Shown one piece after another: positions 20,864 through 33,200 of a DNA stretch of 64,000 nucleotides; position 1 is the first letter of the stretch, and every line of letters begins with the position of its first letter. This stretch comes from Leptidea sinapis (Eukaryota > Arthropoda > Insecta > Lepidoptera > Pieridae). The notes beneath the pieces were generated by a model. It was not told where the DNA came from. It saw only the letters and a program-made list of their open reading frames with translations, and made no database searches. The stretch lies in contig NC_066309.1 in assembly GCF_905404315.1 (NCBI RefSeq), forward strand, positions 5,952,001-6,016,000. Direction: 5' to 3'. A program made the translations under genes and the position numbers.

Positions 20864-21289
20864 ATGTAATTACACACTAATTTATGCATATTAAATCGAA
20901 TCAAAGAAAATATTTGGTTTTATTATAGGTTTAATAGAGATTTTATGTAATAGCAGGTAGATGGAATCAGATACGATTAAAGTAATAGAAGTGATTGGTG
21001 TTTTATTATAGATATTCTCTCTAAATACATTGTGCAATCAATGTTTGTAGAAACTATAAAGACCGTTTAAATACAACGTAAACAGTCAGTCACACGTCAT
21101 CGGTAACTAATATTTATTACATTAAAACAACCCATTGAAGTATAAAATTAAATTTTTGAATTTTGAAGTAAAAATTCTTTAAGTGCGAGTCGCGACTACG
21201 AGATACCTGGACGACAATGCAACGGAACTGGAAGTCCGTTGCAACAAGATGGCGTCACGCTTCTGTACCATCCGGTTTTTGAACCGAAT

Positions 21290-21545
21290 ATAATAATATA
21301 ATATTGACACACTTTTCACTCAAATTATCTTGCCCCAAGTTAAGCATATATAGCCTGTGTTATGGGTTACAAGACAATGATATATTTAATATAAACATAC
21401 ATAAATACATTTAAACATCCATGACTCGGAAACAAACCTCCATATTCATCATATAAATGCTTGCACCTACCGGGATTCGAACCCGGGACCTCTAGCTTAG
21501 TAGGTAAGATCGCTAACCACTCGGCTATAAAGGTCGTCGGTACCA
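21290..21545 (-). mobile_element. tRNA-derived SINE
   Basis: On the minus strand the head reads 'tagccgagtggttagcgatc' and 'gggttcgaatcccggtagg', the A and B boxes of a tRNA-like pol III promoter, followed by a body ending 'ggggcaagataatttg' and a (TAA)-rich tail. Related copies at 53316-53560 and 62935-63203, and a headless one at 47935-48075. Confidence 0.8.
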
Positions 21546-21633
21546 TAATAGACCGTAGACTGAGAAAACAATCAGTCTCCGGAATGGACGAAAAACCAAA
21601 GTTATTCGGACTGACAAAGGGTGCGAGCCCATA

Positions 21634-22920
21634 CCACAGTAGACATATGTATCAGTATAGAAACTAAGCTTTGTTGATAAAATACTTAGGTTTTGACAGG
21701 GTCTTTCTGACCGACTTTAAAAAAGGAGTTTGTGGAACAAAGTTACTTATGGGGCGTTGCGGTGCGTAGAAAAGTAAAAAGCGTAAGATTTTTATGTATA
21801 GTGTATGTATAGTCTACATGATGACTGTTATGTAATATTTTTAAACAACATTTTATTGAATCTTTTTCTTGGAAATATATTTTTTGGATAATTTTTTTAA
21901 CTATCGTTGAAATATTTTATTTGACATATTGACGGGAAACTTTAAAATTTGTGTTTTTAAACTATGTCCGTTGAAGTTTCACTTCTACCACAGTCTTAAG
22001 AAACTCTTCCCTGCAGTCATCCCACGAACATGTCTAGACGGAGTTATTGTTTTCGTGAGTGTCAATAACGAATACGATATCTATTTTGAGATCCAAGGTA
22101 GCGGATGTGACTTTTACAATCAGATCAAATTAGGTATCATTTTCGAGAATTCCGGGAGTGTCAATTACAAATATGACACCCATTTCAAGATCCAAGATGG
22201 CGGATGTGACATCTTCAATAAAATCAATGTGGGTATCATTTTTGAGATTTTCGGGATTGTCGGTGATACACAATTTTATTTCAAAAGTCCAGCATTATCG
22301 TTTTCAACACCCTCGAGAAGCATGGCAACAACGCCCATGATAAAAAAGTCGATAATTTCATGTAGCTTAAACTTGGATTTACATTTTGACAGCACTATCA
22401 GTTTCAACATCCTCAAAAACTATGAAAACGACACCCATGACAAAAAAATTGTCAAATTCATGCGGCCGCCATCATGGATTTACATTTTGACTTGATTTAC
22501 GAGAATTCCGGGAGTGTCAATTACAAATATGACACCCATTTCAAGATCCAAGATGGCGGATGTGACATCTTCAATAAAATCAATGTGGGTATCATTTTTG
22601 AGATTTTCGGGATTGTCGGTGATACACAATTTTATTTCAAAAGTCCAGCATTATCGTTTTCAACACCCTCGAGAAGCATGGCAACAACGCCCATGATAAA
22701 AAAGTCGATAATTTCATGTAGCTTAAACTTGGATTTACATTTTGACAGCACTATCAGTTTCAACATCCTCAAAAACTATGAAAACGACACCCATGATTCA
22801 AAAATTTTCAATTTCATGCAGCCACCATCTTGGCCACTCGCGTGAAGAAAATCTTGATATTTTTTTTTCAGCCGCCATCTTGAATTTTCATTTTGACAGC
22901 ACTAGCTGGTACTGTTATAA
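21634..22920 (+). repeat. Repeat block R, copy 2, with internal 356-bp tandem duplication
   Basis: Matches 10975-11900. Within it 22141-22496 and 22497-22852 are nearly identical direct repeats. Long open frames here (21929-22495, 22474-22845) are composed of the repeat words and resemble no protein I know. Confidence 0.7.
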
Positions 22921-23219
22921 TAAAACATTTTTATATACTGTAATACTTTATAGTTTAAATGAAAACTGGAGTTTTGATGAAGCCGACTTCAAATAGCCGT
23001 ATACCACGCAGTACGCTGGCAACAGATCGCGGGAACAAATAACAACGTGACACTCGACTCGTTTTCACCGCGAAAACCGCTTAGGGGCCTCGTCGATGCG
23101 CATGTTTGTGTGAGTGTGTCATTTCGTTAATATTCAATAACAATGTCATATTGATATGTGGTAATTAAACATCTAAGTGCATATATTTCTTATTTTCAAT
23201 TATTTTATTTAGTGAGAGA

Positions 23220-23560
23220 AATTTTTTTTTCGGAACACGTATTCTTTCATTAGTCGAGCGGCGTGAGGTCGGGAGACCGCGGCGGCCAAGCGGCACCACC
23301 TCGTCCTATCCCTCGATTGCCGTACTCTTCTTGGCGATCCTCTCAAACGGCGCCCGAAAAATGTGGTGGAGCCCCGTTTTCTTGTGTGGATGCTTATTGT
23401 TAGACGGACCCGTAGTGTACTGTCGCATGTGCAGACGCTGGAAAGCATTGCAACACGGCAACTTCAAACCGAAAGGAAGTGCTTGACTTTGTTCGTAGAC
23501 CCTACGAGCTGCAGCGTGGTTACAATTATTTCGCCCTAGACACGTGAGCATGTTAAAATA
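23220..23560 (-). pseudogene. Mariner/IS630-like transposase remnant
   Basis: Its 23260-23420 part is almost the same as 14565-14750. On the minus strand the 5' part reads HAAARRVYEQSQALPFG then FQRLHMRQY, like the helix-turn-helix N-terminus of these insect transposase-related genes, and joins directly to the C-terminal region. Internally deleted and frameshifted. Confidence 0.55.
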
Positions 23561-24394
23561 CTCTTAATTCACGCACAAACACTAAATAACACTATAACAT
23601 CAAACATCACGCAATTGACACGAGCGCAAAATTTGCCTTACCGATCCGGCCGTGAGCTGACGGGTAACTGAGTGAGTGTAATTTGTAATTTTGTGATAAT
23701 TCTAATCCACGATTGGCGACATCGATCAAAGCACACAGGCCCGCCTTTTCGTTTGACACGCCGCTCAGCTGATGCTAGCTCTACGTAGTTGGACCGAGTT
23801 CAGGGCCTTATTTTACTGGTATAATAAATAAGTCAGGGGTTCTCAATATTTTTGTAACCACTTAATATGAAATGTTCTTTTTACTCCAGCATTTAATTTA
23901 AAGGGTTTTGATTTTTTATTTAATGTTTATTGGTGTCTCAGTATTCTACTTCAGATCCGTGTCAATTATCATCACATTTAATCTCATCATCATCATCAGC
24001 CGGAAAACGTCCACTGCTGGAGACCGTCGAGTTTCTTGTATGTTTTTCTCACGAGCTCAACTTTTTTAGAACTTAAGGTGTTTCAGTAATTTAAAAACAA
24101 CAAGTCGCCCTTTTGAAGAACAGCACCACTATACTTCTGTGCCATGTAGCTAGTATTCTAGTGTTATCAGGGACGTGCATTGGTTTTCCAGATTCCAGGT
24201 CAAAATATTGAAGTTGTTTGTGTTTCGCGTATAGTTTCGGGACCATTAATTGGTCAACCTAATATTTTAGTTTTTATCACTCTAGGTATTCTACTCTAAT
24301 GATATGAAATTATGTAGTTAAAAATTTAGGTATTGCACAGCACAATTTTAATTTAATTAATTATTCCTCGTATATTTTCTACAAAATAATTTTA

Positions 24395-24640
24395 TATTGC
24401 TGACCCAGCAAACGTTGTATTGCCATATAAAATAATAAAAAAAAATTAATGTATAAAAAGTTCTCAGACCTAGCAAATGTATCGTACTACAATATTATTG
24501 TATTCGATTGCCATCTTGCAACCCTATAGCGGATTTGTGGATGGAACAGAATAATATAAAAATCGCGATACAAAAATAGCTGTAGATCGTAGAAAGGCAA
24601 AAATTTTAAGTTGTATCGGTTGTTATTGTTATGGTCGTAG
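24395..24640 (+). repeat. Interspersed repeat family B, copy 1
   Basis: Shares 'gacccagcaaacgttgtatt', 'gccatcttgcaaccctat' and 'aaaaatcgcgata' in order with 45703-46056. A sister of family A by its opening bases. Noncoding. Confidence 0.65.
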
Positions 24641-25565
24641 TCGCTCTCTCGATACGAAAACGGTATACACGCGTTTGTTGTTGACAGAATTGCTTACAAT
24701 TTGATATAGATACAACATTAAAATGCCGTCTTGAGTTATGGGAAGATGCACTCATTACGAAAGTAAAAAATCATAGAATTACATACCACAGTTAAGAAAT
24801 CATGAATTACAACATTTTATTTGATTTCATTGTTTATCTAACACAAGGAGAATGGGAGTGCTTATACAAAATAATGAGAAATGTCGCTTGTATTGTATTG
24901 CACTAAATCTTGATACCAACATAATAAACTAATGACGTAATATCAGAGCTGCCAATATAATAAATATTGGCTATCGATAATTTAACTAATATATATTTTT
25001 TTGTTTATATAAATGAATATAAATAATGTCTAATTTTAAGGTTCTCTTTTGTGAATTTTAATATTGAACTAAGCAAAGTCTAACTAGGTTAAACTAAGGG
25101 ATACGTTTTAGTTTTCTCAAAGAAAAAAACAATTGACATAATTAATACTTTATTAAGTTTTGTTTTGCGTTATAGTTTCGGTTTAGACAATCTTTGGTAT
25201 TCGTTTTTCAGAAGATGCAATAAAGTCGTAGGTGAGGGTCCTGAATCTGAAATTATAGCAGAATACATATTAGCAGAAGTTAGTTAACTCTAATTTTTAG
25301 GCTTTAAAGTTAATATATAAATAATTAAGCACATTACCCTGAATAATACACGAATAAAGTAAAAGAAAACGAAAATTCGTAACAAAAATTGTTAACAGTC
25401 ACTTTTATTTTGAATGAATGACATATCACATGACATTCGAACCAAAACAAACAAAAGAGTCGAATATCTGTTAGAGCGACACAGCGTTTGCCGCCATTAT
25501 TTTTAGCGCAAAGCCATACATGTTCGAGTTTATTAGAGAGTTGGGCCAGGCTGATCTAACAAAAT

Positions 25566-27465
25566 AAATATGTCGCCATGACAACGCCGATCGCCGCCAA
25601 TCCGATCAAAGATTAACGTAGGTACAGAAATGACGAAATATTGATGCTGTCTGTTGCGGGATGATCGAGTTAGAATATTTTAGGAAATGATGTAAAAAAG
25701 TCGTTGTTGCAGTGAATGTAATAATTTTTAATAAACAAGTGCGTATAAAGGTAGCTGAACTATGAAACTACTAAAACAAGTTTTAGGGTAGGTAGCGAAT
25801 GTAGACAGTGAGTGCTATTTGTTTACGTAGGAGTGTTTTCAGTAACACTGTCCCTTTCAGTATATCCCTTACTAACTGCAGAAGAATCAATGGATCATTT
25901 TCTTCATCTCCCATTACCTTATTGTAATAAACCCTCAACAAAAAGACATTCATAAATAATATAAGATACAAAAAATAATAATTGTAATCTTAAAACTTTT
26001 TGGGAGCCGTCGTTAGAAAAATTGTAAAAATTAGTACTGTACATACTGTAGATACCTTTCGGTTTTGTTTTGGTGTCTGTATGTTTTTTATTATTTTATG
26101 TATTTATTAATAATTGATATCATCAATGTGGCTTTAAATTTTAATCAATATTAAATATTTTTTTATAAAATCAATGACACATTATCTACCTAATTTCAAT
26201 GCAGTTTTACTATTTTATAGCTTTTACTACAAGAACTCATGAATGAATCGTAATTTAGGCATAAATCACGGTGTTCGGTAAAAAATCATATGTGATGAAT
26301 TAACTGTATTTTTTCTATAGAAATACGAAGCAATTAGCAAATAAGATTTATCTCTTTTTGCTTGCGATAATTGCATTTACTATCCTTCTTTGACGTGTAA
26401 TTGTAATGTAGTGTGCTCTTGCAATGTTAAATTATTCATGTGTGCAGTGTATCATTTTCAAACACCGAATGTTGTCTACGTAACCTATCTTTACTTTTAA
26501 ATATCATTGGGTAGGTAATAACGATATTCGCTTACCACTGTTTTTGCGGTGTTCTTCGTGTTGTTACTTGTAGGTATTGTAAAGGAATAGCGATCGAACA
26601 AAATTTTCACCATCACAAATATCTCAAGTAAGTATTAATTTGAATCGGCCTACATATTGAAAGAAACAATTTTTATTTTTGTTCAAATGCAAACTGTGTA
26701 ACATAACTGGCGCACTCTAATTTCTCTATTATAATTGAATAACCTAATAGGTACCTATTATAATTGAATAACCTAATAGGTACCTATTATAATTGAATAA
26801 CCTAATATATAACTATTTTTAACACACAACACGCAGCAACTTCATATATTTTATTTCAGTACAAACAGTAAACACAAAATCAAAACATTGAGCAATTAAA
26901 GTAAAAAACAAAATGGCCTTGCACTTTGCAGCAGAGCGAAACAGCTTATAATCCACTGCACATGGGAGAGAGTGAGACAGATACGGGAGCGTTGATTATT
27001 GTTTACCGCGGGAGTCGCGATATAATTCATTAAGATGTAGGCGATGGGCCAATAATAGGCCAGTAGGCAAGCCTACGTAACGCTGGTAAATTGGGAAGTC
27101 ATTTTTAGGAACATTTGATATGTAGACAGCGCTTCTTCTGAAGTCGTATAACTTTCGACGAACACTATTGATAAATAATTTCTATGTAAGGGAGCCGCTT
27201 CTAATAGGCGTTTGTAAAACTGCCTACCTTAGGTTTAGCGTAAAGTTTTAACCGTGGTAAAACTTACAGGTGGGTGTTTAGTTATAGAATAATAGATCCA
27301 AATTAAACTAAATTAACTATAACGTTAGTGCTATATAATTTTAAATTTTATTGAGGTAGGCTATGCCTATTTGCCTATATCGAATACACGCCCCTGAGAG
27401 TTATCTATCACGAATCGTCTCGTGCGCAGGTTTAAATAGGCTTTAGCACCATACCATACATACGC
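25566..27465. other. AT-rich intergenic sequence
   Basis: Between the array and the RTE remnant. Only the 29-bp minisatellite at 26728-26808 stands out; short frames (25783-25971) have no motif. Confidence 0.5.
26728..26808 (+). repeat. 29-bp minisatellite, about 2.8 units
   Basis: Direct repeats of a unit that begins 'tattataattgaataac' and ends 'ctaataggtacc'. Units are nearly identical, with no spacers. Each full unit boundary carries the palindrome aataggtacctatt. Confidence 0.9.
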
Positions 27466-27469
27466 TGCG

Positions 27470-28285
27470 ACAGGCTATACAGAAGACGGATGAGTGTAAC
27501 CAGCCACTATGCTTGGCGTTGGTGGACTATGAGAAAGCCTGTAATTCGATCTGGGCGAAGCTTCAGTCTCTCCAGAGGTGCCACATTGATTATCGATATA
27601 TCTAAGCAGTTAAGTGTTTGTATGGAACCACAACCACGTCCATCCAGGATCAGATCTCGAAGCCTATTCGCTGCAGCAGGGAATCAGACAAGGCGATGTC
27701 ATATCGCCCAAGATGTTCAGGGCTGCGTTGGAAGATGTCTTTCAAGCTTCTGGACTGGAATGGTCGTCAATATCAACGGCGAATACATCACTTACCTTCG
27801 ATTCGCAGATGATGGGCAGCATACGGGAACCTCCGTAAAATCTTCTCGTCCGAAAACCAGTGTCTGAAGGTTTTCAACTAATGAGTGTTGCCAGTGATGA
27901 CTTGCGGTCGCAGAAGAGGTGGTCGCTATATATGGGCCTAATGAGAAAGCTCATGCTCGCTCAGAGGGCATTAATGCTCAGAGCATCCCTGCGATATCAA
28001 ATCAGAAATAAAGAGATCCGTAAGAGAAGTAAAGTCACAGATAGACCAAATGATTGCAAAACTGAACTGGCAGTGGGCAGGGCACATAGTTCGACGGACA
28101 GGTGGCCTGTTGGACAGAAAAGTCCTCAGATGGCGACCATATACCGGAAGACACAGTGTTGGCAGGCCCCCCACAAGATGGACCGACAATCTGATCAAGA
28201 TCAACCAGTGCCTAATGAGGTATCTGAATGTGTCCACATATCATAATGAAGATATATTCAGACTAGATGGAGATTGACTTCAAGA
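27470..28285 (+). pseudogene. RTE-like retrotransposon reverse transcriptase remnant
   Basis: Broken frames on the plus strand give LALVDYEKA, KCLYGTTTTSIQDQISKPI, RQGDVISPKMFRAALEDVFQ, ININGEYITYLRFADD in part, then IAKLNWQWAGHIVRRTGG and SVGRPPTRWTDNLIK. These are RT palm motifs and the C-terminal tail of RTE-type elements. Frameshifts and stops show it is dead. It lies beyond the 3' end of the atrophin gene. Confidence 0.8.
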
Positions 28286-29421
28286 GTTTAATAATTTGTT
28301 TTATACAAGTAAACCTTTGTATAACGATTATGGGTCATTACTACGCAATTGCGAATACAAAACAACAGAGTGGTATAAAAATCAAAAGTTTTAATGGTAT
28401 TTTCTGAATCGCACCAAGCTTTCATTTACTCTTTTAGTATACAGAATGATTTTTGTAAAACTATAATACATTTTTGATTTAATGGGAACACAATCATTCC
28501 ATGTGCCTCGTTCACGAATATAAAGTTAATTTTGTCTGACTCAATACTTATACAAATGATGATGGCACATATTGATTTCACTACCATACAATAGATACAA
28601 AACGGAAGCATTATTGAAATTAATTGTTCACAAATATCTACCAAAATAATATAATGATGTATGTAGCACTATATATTGTTTTATTTATTCATTTATAATA
28701 TATTATCTAACTGCCAATAGACACTACTTTGAAGTCAGACAAAACGCATTTCATAATATTATAATAATAATATCACATATTTTAAATGCATTCAAAATGA
28801 AATATCTTTTCACTACAATATTAACAGAGGGTTGTTTCTACACAATCAGGAAGTATGTAGGTACATACTACGTAAATAAATAAAACTCCACTGGTACAAT
28901 TGAAAAACCATTTTGAGATTTTTAACGGAAGTATAAATTAGACTCCCTAAACAATAATAATTTATGGGATTTCCTTTGTATGACGTTAAATAAACCGATT
29001 CTATACTTTAGATACTAATTTAAAAACTACTATTTACAAGTATATATAAATATGTATAATTATATTGATAGCGATTCCGGTAATCCTATCTATTCTTCAC
29101 AAAACCAGCGATTTAATCAATAATTAACTAATGATGGTGACATGATAACAATTCGATAGATATTCTCAATGTAAATAAACAAGCAGTAGTGTAGGAGGCG
29201 CGGCGCCCGAGATCTCGTCCTATATTGCACAAACACTTATCGAGATGGCCTCTCGCGACCGCGCCCGCCCCTCGCTCGCACCGCACCGTCACAATAAATA
29301 ATTCTCTAAAACGATACACATCAAACATTATTATCATTAGTGCTGGGCTGGGTCACTCGGCGACGACGATCACGCTACGCTATGGACACGCGGGGAGCGG
29401 AGGGGTCGCGAGCGGCCGCTA
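28286..29421 (-). other. Gug: Probable 3' untranslated region of the atrophin gene
   Basis: Follows the atrophin stop codon on the minus strand with no further coding. Sequence just after the stop is GC-rich and becomes AT-rich. An AATAAA-type signal in minus orientation occurs near 28680 (tttatttattcattt on plus). Extent is inferred. Confidence 0.45.
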
Positions 29422-30255
29422 TCATCGCGGCTCCTCCTTCTTGAGCAGGTCGAGCGGCGCGTGCGGCGGCAGCGGCGGCCGGTGCAGCAGCGGGCCGGCC
29501 TTGAGCTGGTGGTGGTGGTAGGCGCTGAACATCTTGGCGCGGTCCTCCTCGGCGCGGATGGCCGCCTCCACCAGCGGCGCGAACCGCATGTGCTGCAGCG
29601 GGTCGAAGGCGGCGCGGTACGGGTCCCAGTGCGGCGGGTACGCGCGCGCCGCGTCCTTGCGCTCCTCCTTCGGCTCGGGCGCGCCGGGCCGCAGCGGCGA
29701 GCGCGCCCGGGCCCGCTCCAGCTCGCGCGCCTTGCGCCGCTCCCTCTCGTCCCGCTCGCGTCGCTCTCGCTCCTCGCGGTCGCGGCGCGCTCGCTCGCGC
29801 TCCTCGTGCTCGCGCCGCACCTCGGCCGCGGCGGACACGGGCGGCCGGCCGCGCCACGCGTCGTGCAGCGAGCCGATGGGCGGGTGGTGGACGCCGTGCA
29901 GGGAGGAAGACAGGGCTAGCTCGCGGCCGTACGGGAGCCCGAAGGGCGGCGCGCCGGGGTAGGGCCCCGCGGCGTAGCGCGTGAAGGGCGACACGCCGGA
30001 CACGGCCAGGTCGCGGTCGGGCGGCGGGTAGCCCCGCGCCGGGTGCCGCGCCAGCCCCAGCGGCGCGTGGCCCAGGTAGGGCGCCGGCAGCTCGTAGGGC
30101 GAGCGGTAGGCGGGCGGCGGCGGCGCGGGGAACGAGCGCAGCTTGTCCTTGTCCGTCAGCGAGCCCAGCCCGCCCGGACCGCTCTTCTCCTTCTGCTGAT
30201 GGTTGTATATCTCCCATGCTATGCGCACGTGCATAGCGTTCCATTTACCAGTTTT
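29422..30255 (-). CDS. Gug: Atrophin last exon: core domain, Arg-Glu repeat, C-terminus
   Basis: 278 codons including stop; acceptor ttattttccag. Begins KTGKWNAMHVRIAWEIYNHQ, continues with proline-rich PYELPAPYLG, an alternating EERERARRDREERERRERD repeat, YPPHWDPYRAAFDPLQHM, EAAIRAEEDRAKMF and ends APLDLLKKEEPR. Strong GC and CpG content gives long shadow frames on the other strand. Confidence 0.94.
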   Translation of the reverse strand, partial: KTGKWNAMHVRIAWEIYNHQQKEKSGPGGLGSLTDKDKLRSFPAPPPPAYRSPYELPAPYLGHAPLGLARHPARGYPPPDRDLAVSGVSPFTRYAAGPYPGAPPFGLPYGRELALSSSLHGVHHPPIGSLHDAWRGRPPVSAAAEVRREHEERERARRDREERERRERDERERRKARELERARARSPLRPGAPEPKEERKDAARAYPPHWDPYRAAFDPLQHMRFAPLVEAAIRAEEDRAKMFSAYHHHQLKAGPLLHRPPLPPHAPLDLLKKEEPR

Positions 30256-33200
30256 CTGGAAAATAAATTCCTTGTAAGATTTTGAAGCACATTGTACAGA
30301 ATTATTATTATTATTATTATTATTATTATTTATAATAGACTAAGCAGCTTTCGCTGATGCGTCTATATCATTTGCCATATATAGATATGTTGTCCAGTCA
30401 AATGTTTGTCCAGTCTATTCTTAAACTGATTAACAGATTTTGACTTAACCACATCCTTGGGCAATCTATTCCATATATGAACGGCGCTGTTGGTCAGAAA
30501 GTGTTTCAATGGATTTGATGATGCTAATTGATATTCTAGCTTCATATCATGTCCCCTTAGTCTAGGATTGCTCTTCCTTGGAAACATGCTCTCAAAATTT
30601 GGGACATTATAATAATTATTTAGTATTTCGTATGTTTCAATTAGATCGCCTCATTCTCGCCTGCTTTTGAGTGTGCTGAGTCCAAGCTGTGTAAGTCTTT
30701 GTTCATATGTAAGATTTTTCAATTCCCTAGGCAACTTAGTGGCTCGCCTCTGTACCCTTTCCAACAATTCTATATCCTTAACAAAATATGCATTCCAGAC
30801 CTGAAATGAATACTCCAGTAATGGTCTGATATAAGTTTTATAGATTTTTAGAAATGTTTTCTTGGTGATGTTGAAGAATGCTTTTCTGATCAGGTACAGG
30901 ATTGAGTTGGCTTTCTTCACAGTAACCACAATGTGTGCTTCCCATTTGAGATCATTGCTTAAGATCACTCCTAGGTCTTTTTGTGTATCAACCGCTTTTA
31001 GTTGCTTATTGTCTAACCAATATGATACTCGGGGATTATTTTTTCCAATATGTAGAACAGTGGTTTTGTTGACATTCAGTGAAAGTAACCATTCCTTTGT
31101 CCAGTGTTCAATTTTAAATTTTGTTGTATTTCACCCTGTTGATATATAGAGTTCCCAAAGAACTTGGTGTCATCCGCGAATAATGAAAATGGGAGACTTA
31201 TAACATTTTGCAAGTCAGTTAAGAATAATGTGAATAATATTGGTCCCAGTACAGAGCCTTGTGGTACACCGCTGCGAACAGGACGATTACTTGACATTTC
31301 ATTCCCAACCCTCACGCGAAATTTTCGATCATTTAGGAAGTCATTAATCCAGACTAGCTGTTTACCACGTATGCCAAGGTGTTCTAATTTATGAAGTAGC
31401 CGACTAATTGGAACTCTGTCAAACGCATTCTCGTAATCCAGATAGATAATATCAGTTGGTTGACGTTTGTCCCAATTTAATGTCCACTGTCTAAGACAGC
31501 TGAGAAGGTTAGTGACAGTTGATCGCTTCTGTGTAGAACCATGTTGTTCTCGAATAATAATGTTTTCTCTTGTTATGAATTCTCTTAAGCTGTCAACTAT
31601 GATTTTCTACATAGCTTTACACAATATGCTCGTCAAGCTGATTGGTCTGTAGTTTTCAGCATTTAACTTATTGCCTTTTTTGAAAATAGGCGTAACCACT
31701 GCTTCTTTCCAGTCTGTTGGGAGTCTTCCCGTTGCAAAAGACAGATTCATTATTAAGGTTACTTGGTTAATGATGGCGCTGCATTGTTGGAGCATAATAG
31801 CAGGAATATTATCCGGACCACTAGCTGTCGATTCATCAAAAGTTTTTATAGCCTTTAGAACTTTTTCTGGTGTAAATACAATGTTTTCTAATGATGCCTG
31901 TATTCTCTCTATGTTAACATCTGGTAATTTCCCGGGTGGCTCACACACATATGCGTGTTCAAATTGATCAGCAAATATTTCAGCTACCTCTACTGACTTT
32001 GTTGTGATTTCAAATGTTTTTGGATTTATAAGAGCTGGCGGTATGTCAACTCTTGTTGATATTTGTTTTCTGACATATGCATAAAAGGCTTTTTCTCCAC
32101 TATCAGCAATGTTTGATTCAAAATTGATCTTATTTTGAATTTTATTATTTATGGCACGATATTTTTTATAAGATTTATTATTTCGGTCAAGTAAATATAT
32201 ATTCCATTGCTTCTTTTTCCTGTCCGTTAATTTACATATCTCCTTAGTAATCCATGGTCTGGTTTTACTGTAACCCTTACGACTTTTTATTTTTGGTATA
32301 AACTTATCAATAGTAATAGAGATATTTTCTTTGAACATCCTCCATGTATTATCTATAGAGTCATTTTCTGGAATATCAGATGTGAGCAAGTATTTATTAA
32401 TTGCATCATAATCACCATATTTGAAAGCTCGTTCGAATGCACGTCCTATAGGACGTGGATTCTTTTATAACTTGACCCACCAGTTGTATCTCAGCCAACA
32501 GAATCACATGATCACTTTTTCCTATTGGAGGGTGATAATTGATTTCACTAATGAGGGACTCATCATTGCAAATAATAAGATCCAGAAGAGATTCTTGCTT
32601 GTTCCGTTTCCTGGTATTTTGATTTACCATTTGTGAAAGATTATTATCAATTATAAGATCAATAAAATTTTTGTGTAATTTATTATAGCCTGAGGTATTA
32701 AAAGAAAGAAAATAAGTCATAGATGCGCATGCATTTGAATGAGTGCTAAATGAAACCTACCGCGAGAGCAGGGCGTGGTGGTGGTTTGGATGTGGAGTCG
32801 CTTGCGGATGACACTACGGGCTGTTAAAATGATGTGATGCAATGTTAATGTAATGAATGGTGCAAAATAAGGAAAGCATAAAGCTAACCCATACATTATC
32901 GTAAGTGATATATTGACAGGATAAAGTCAGTGACCATAAAACGGTAGATATTTACACATAAAAAAATATAATTTTACTTTAGGAAACATTCAAATCAACT
33001 CAATAAAATTAATGATACTTAAAAGTATTACAATCATTAAAGCAAGTCAATATGATCACTAAATTTAATCTGTCATAAAATACAACATTAACTAAAATAT
33101 CTTTATAATATTCTAATTGTAATGGTCCGCCAATTACTTAAGGTACATTACATTAATGCAGCTAGGAATTAATGGCCTAAGGCGAAAAGATCTAAAAATT

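Larger units (their letters stand above)
19039..21275 (+). repeat. Tandem block D, copy 2
   Basis: Second copy of 12000-14080, displaced 7.0 to 7.2 kb. It carries both NDUFS7 exons, repeat family A and the 3' flank. A 139-bp insertion (19877-20015) and small indels are the main differences. Confidence 0.9.
22929..25565 (+). repeat. Third, truncated copy of the NDUFS7 array
   Basis: 22929-23130 matches 18578-18790; 25028-25180 matches 18893-19050; 25165-25560 matches 12008-12720 with larger indels. After 'gttgggccaggctgat' near 25553 the similarity ends, so no NDUFS7 exons are present in this copy. Confidence 0.65.

Noticed and set aside
21929..22845. Frames of 188 and 123 codons
   Set aside because: They lie in a repeat block with a tandem duplication and are built from its repeated words; no splice context or known motif.
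26728..26808. Repeat array considered as CRISPR-like
   Set aside because: Direct tandem units without spacers, in an insect genome.
29461..30285. Open frames on both strands over the last atrophin exon (including a 289-codon minus frame)
   Set aside because: Frame 29422-30255 carries the atrophin core; the others are shadows in a GC-rich exon.
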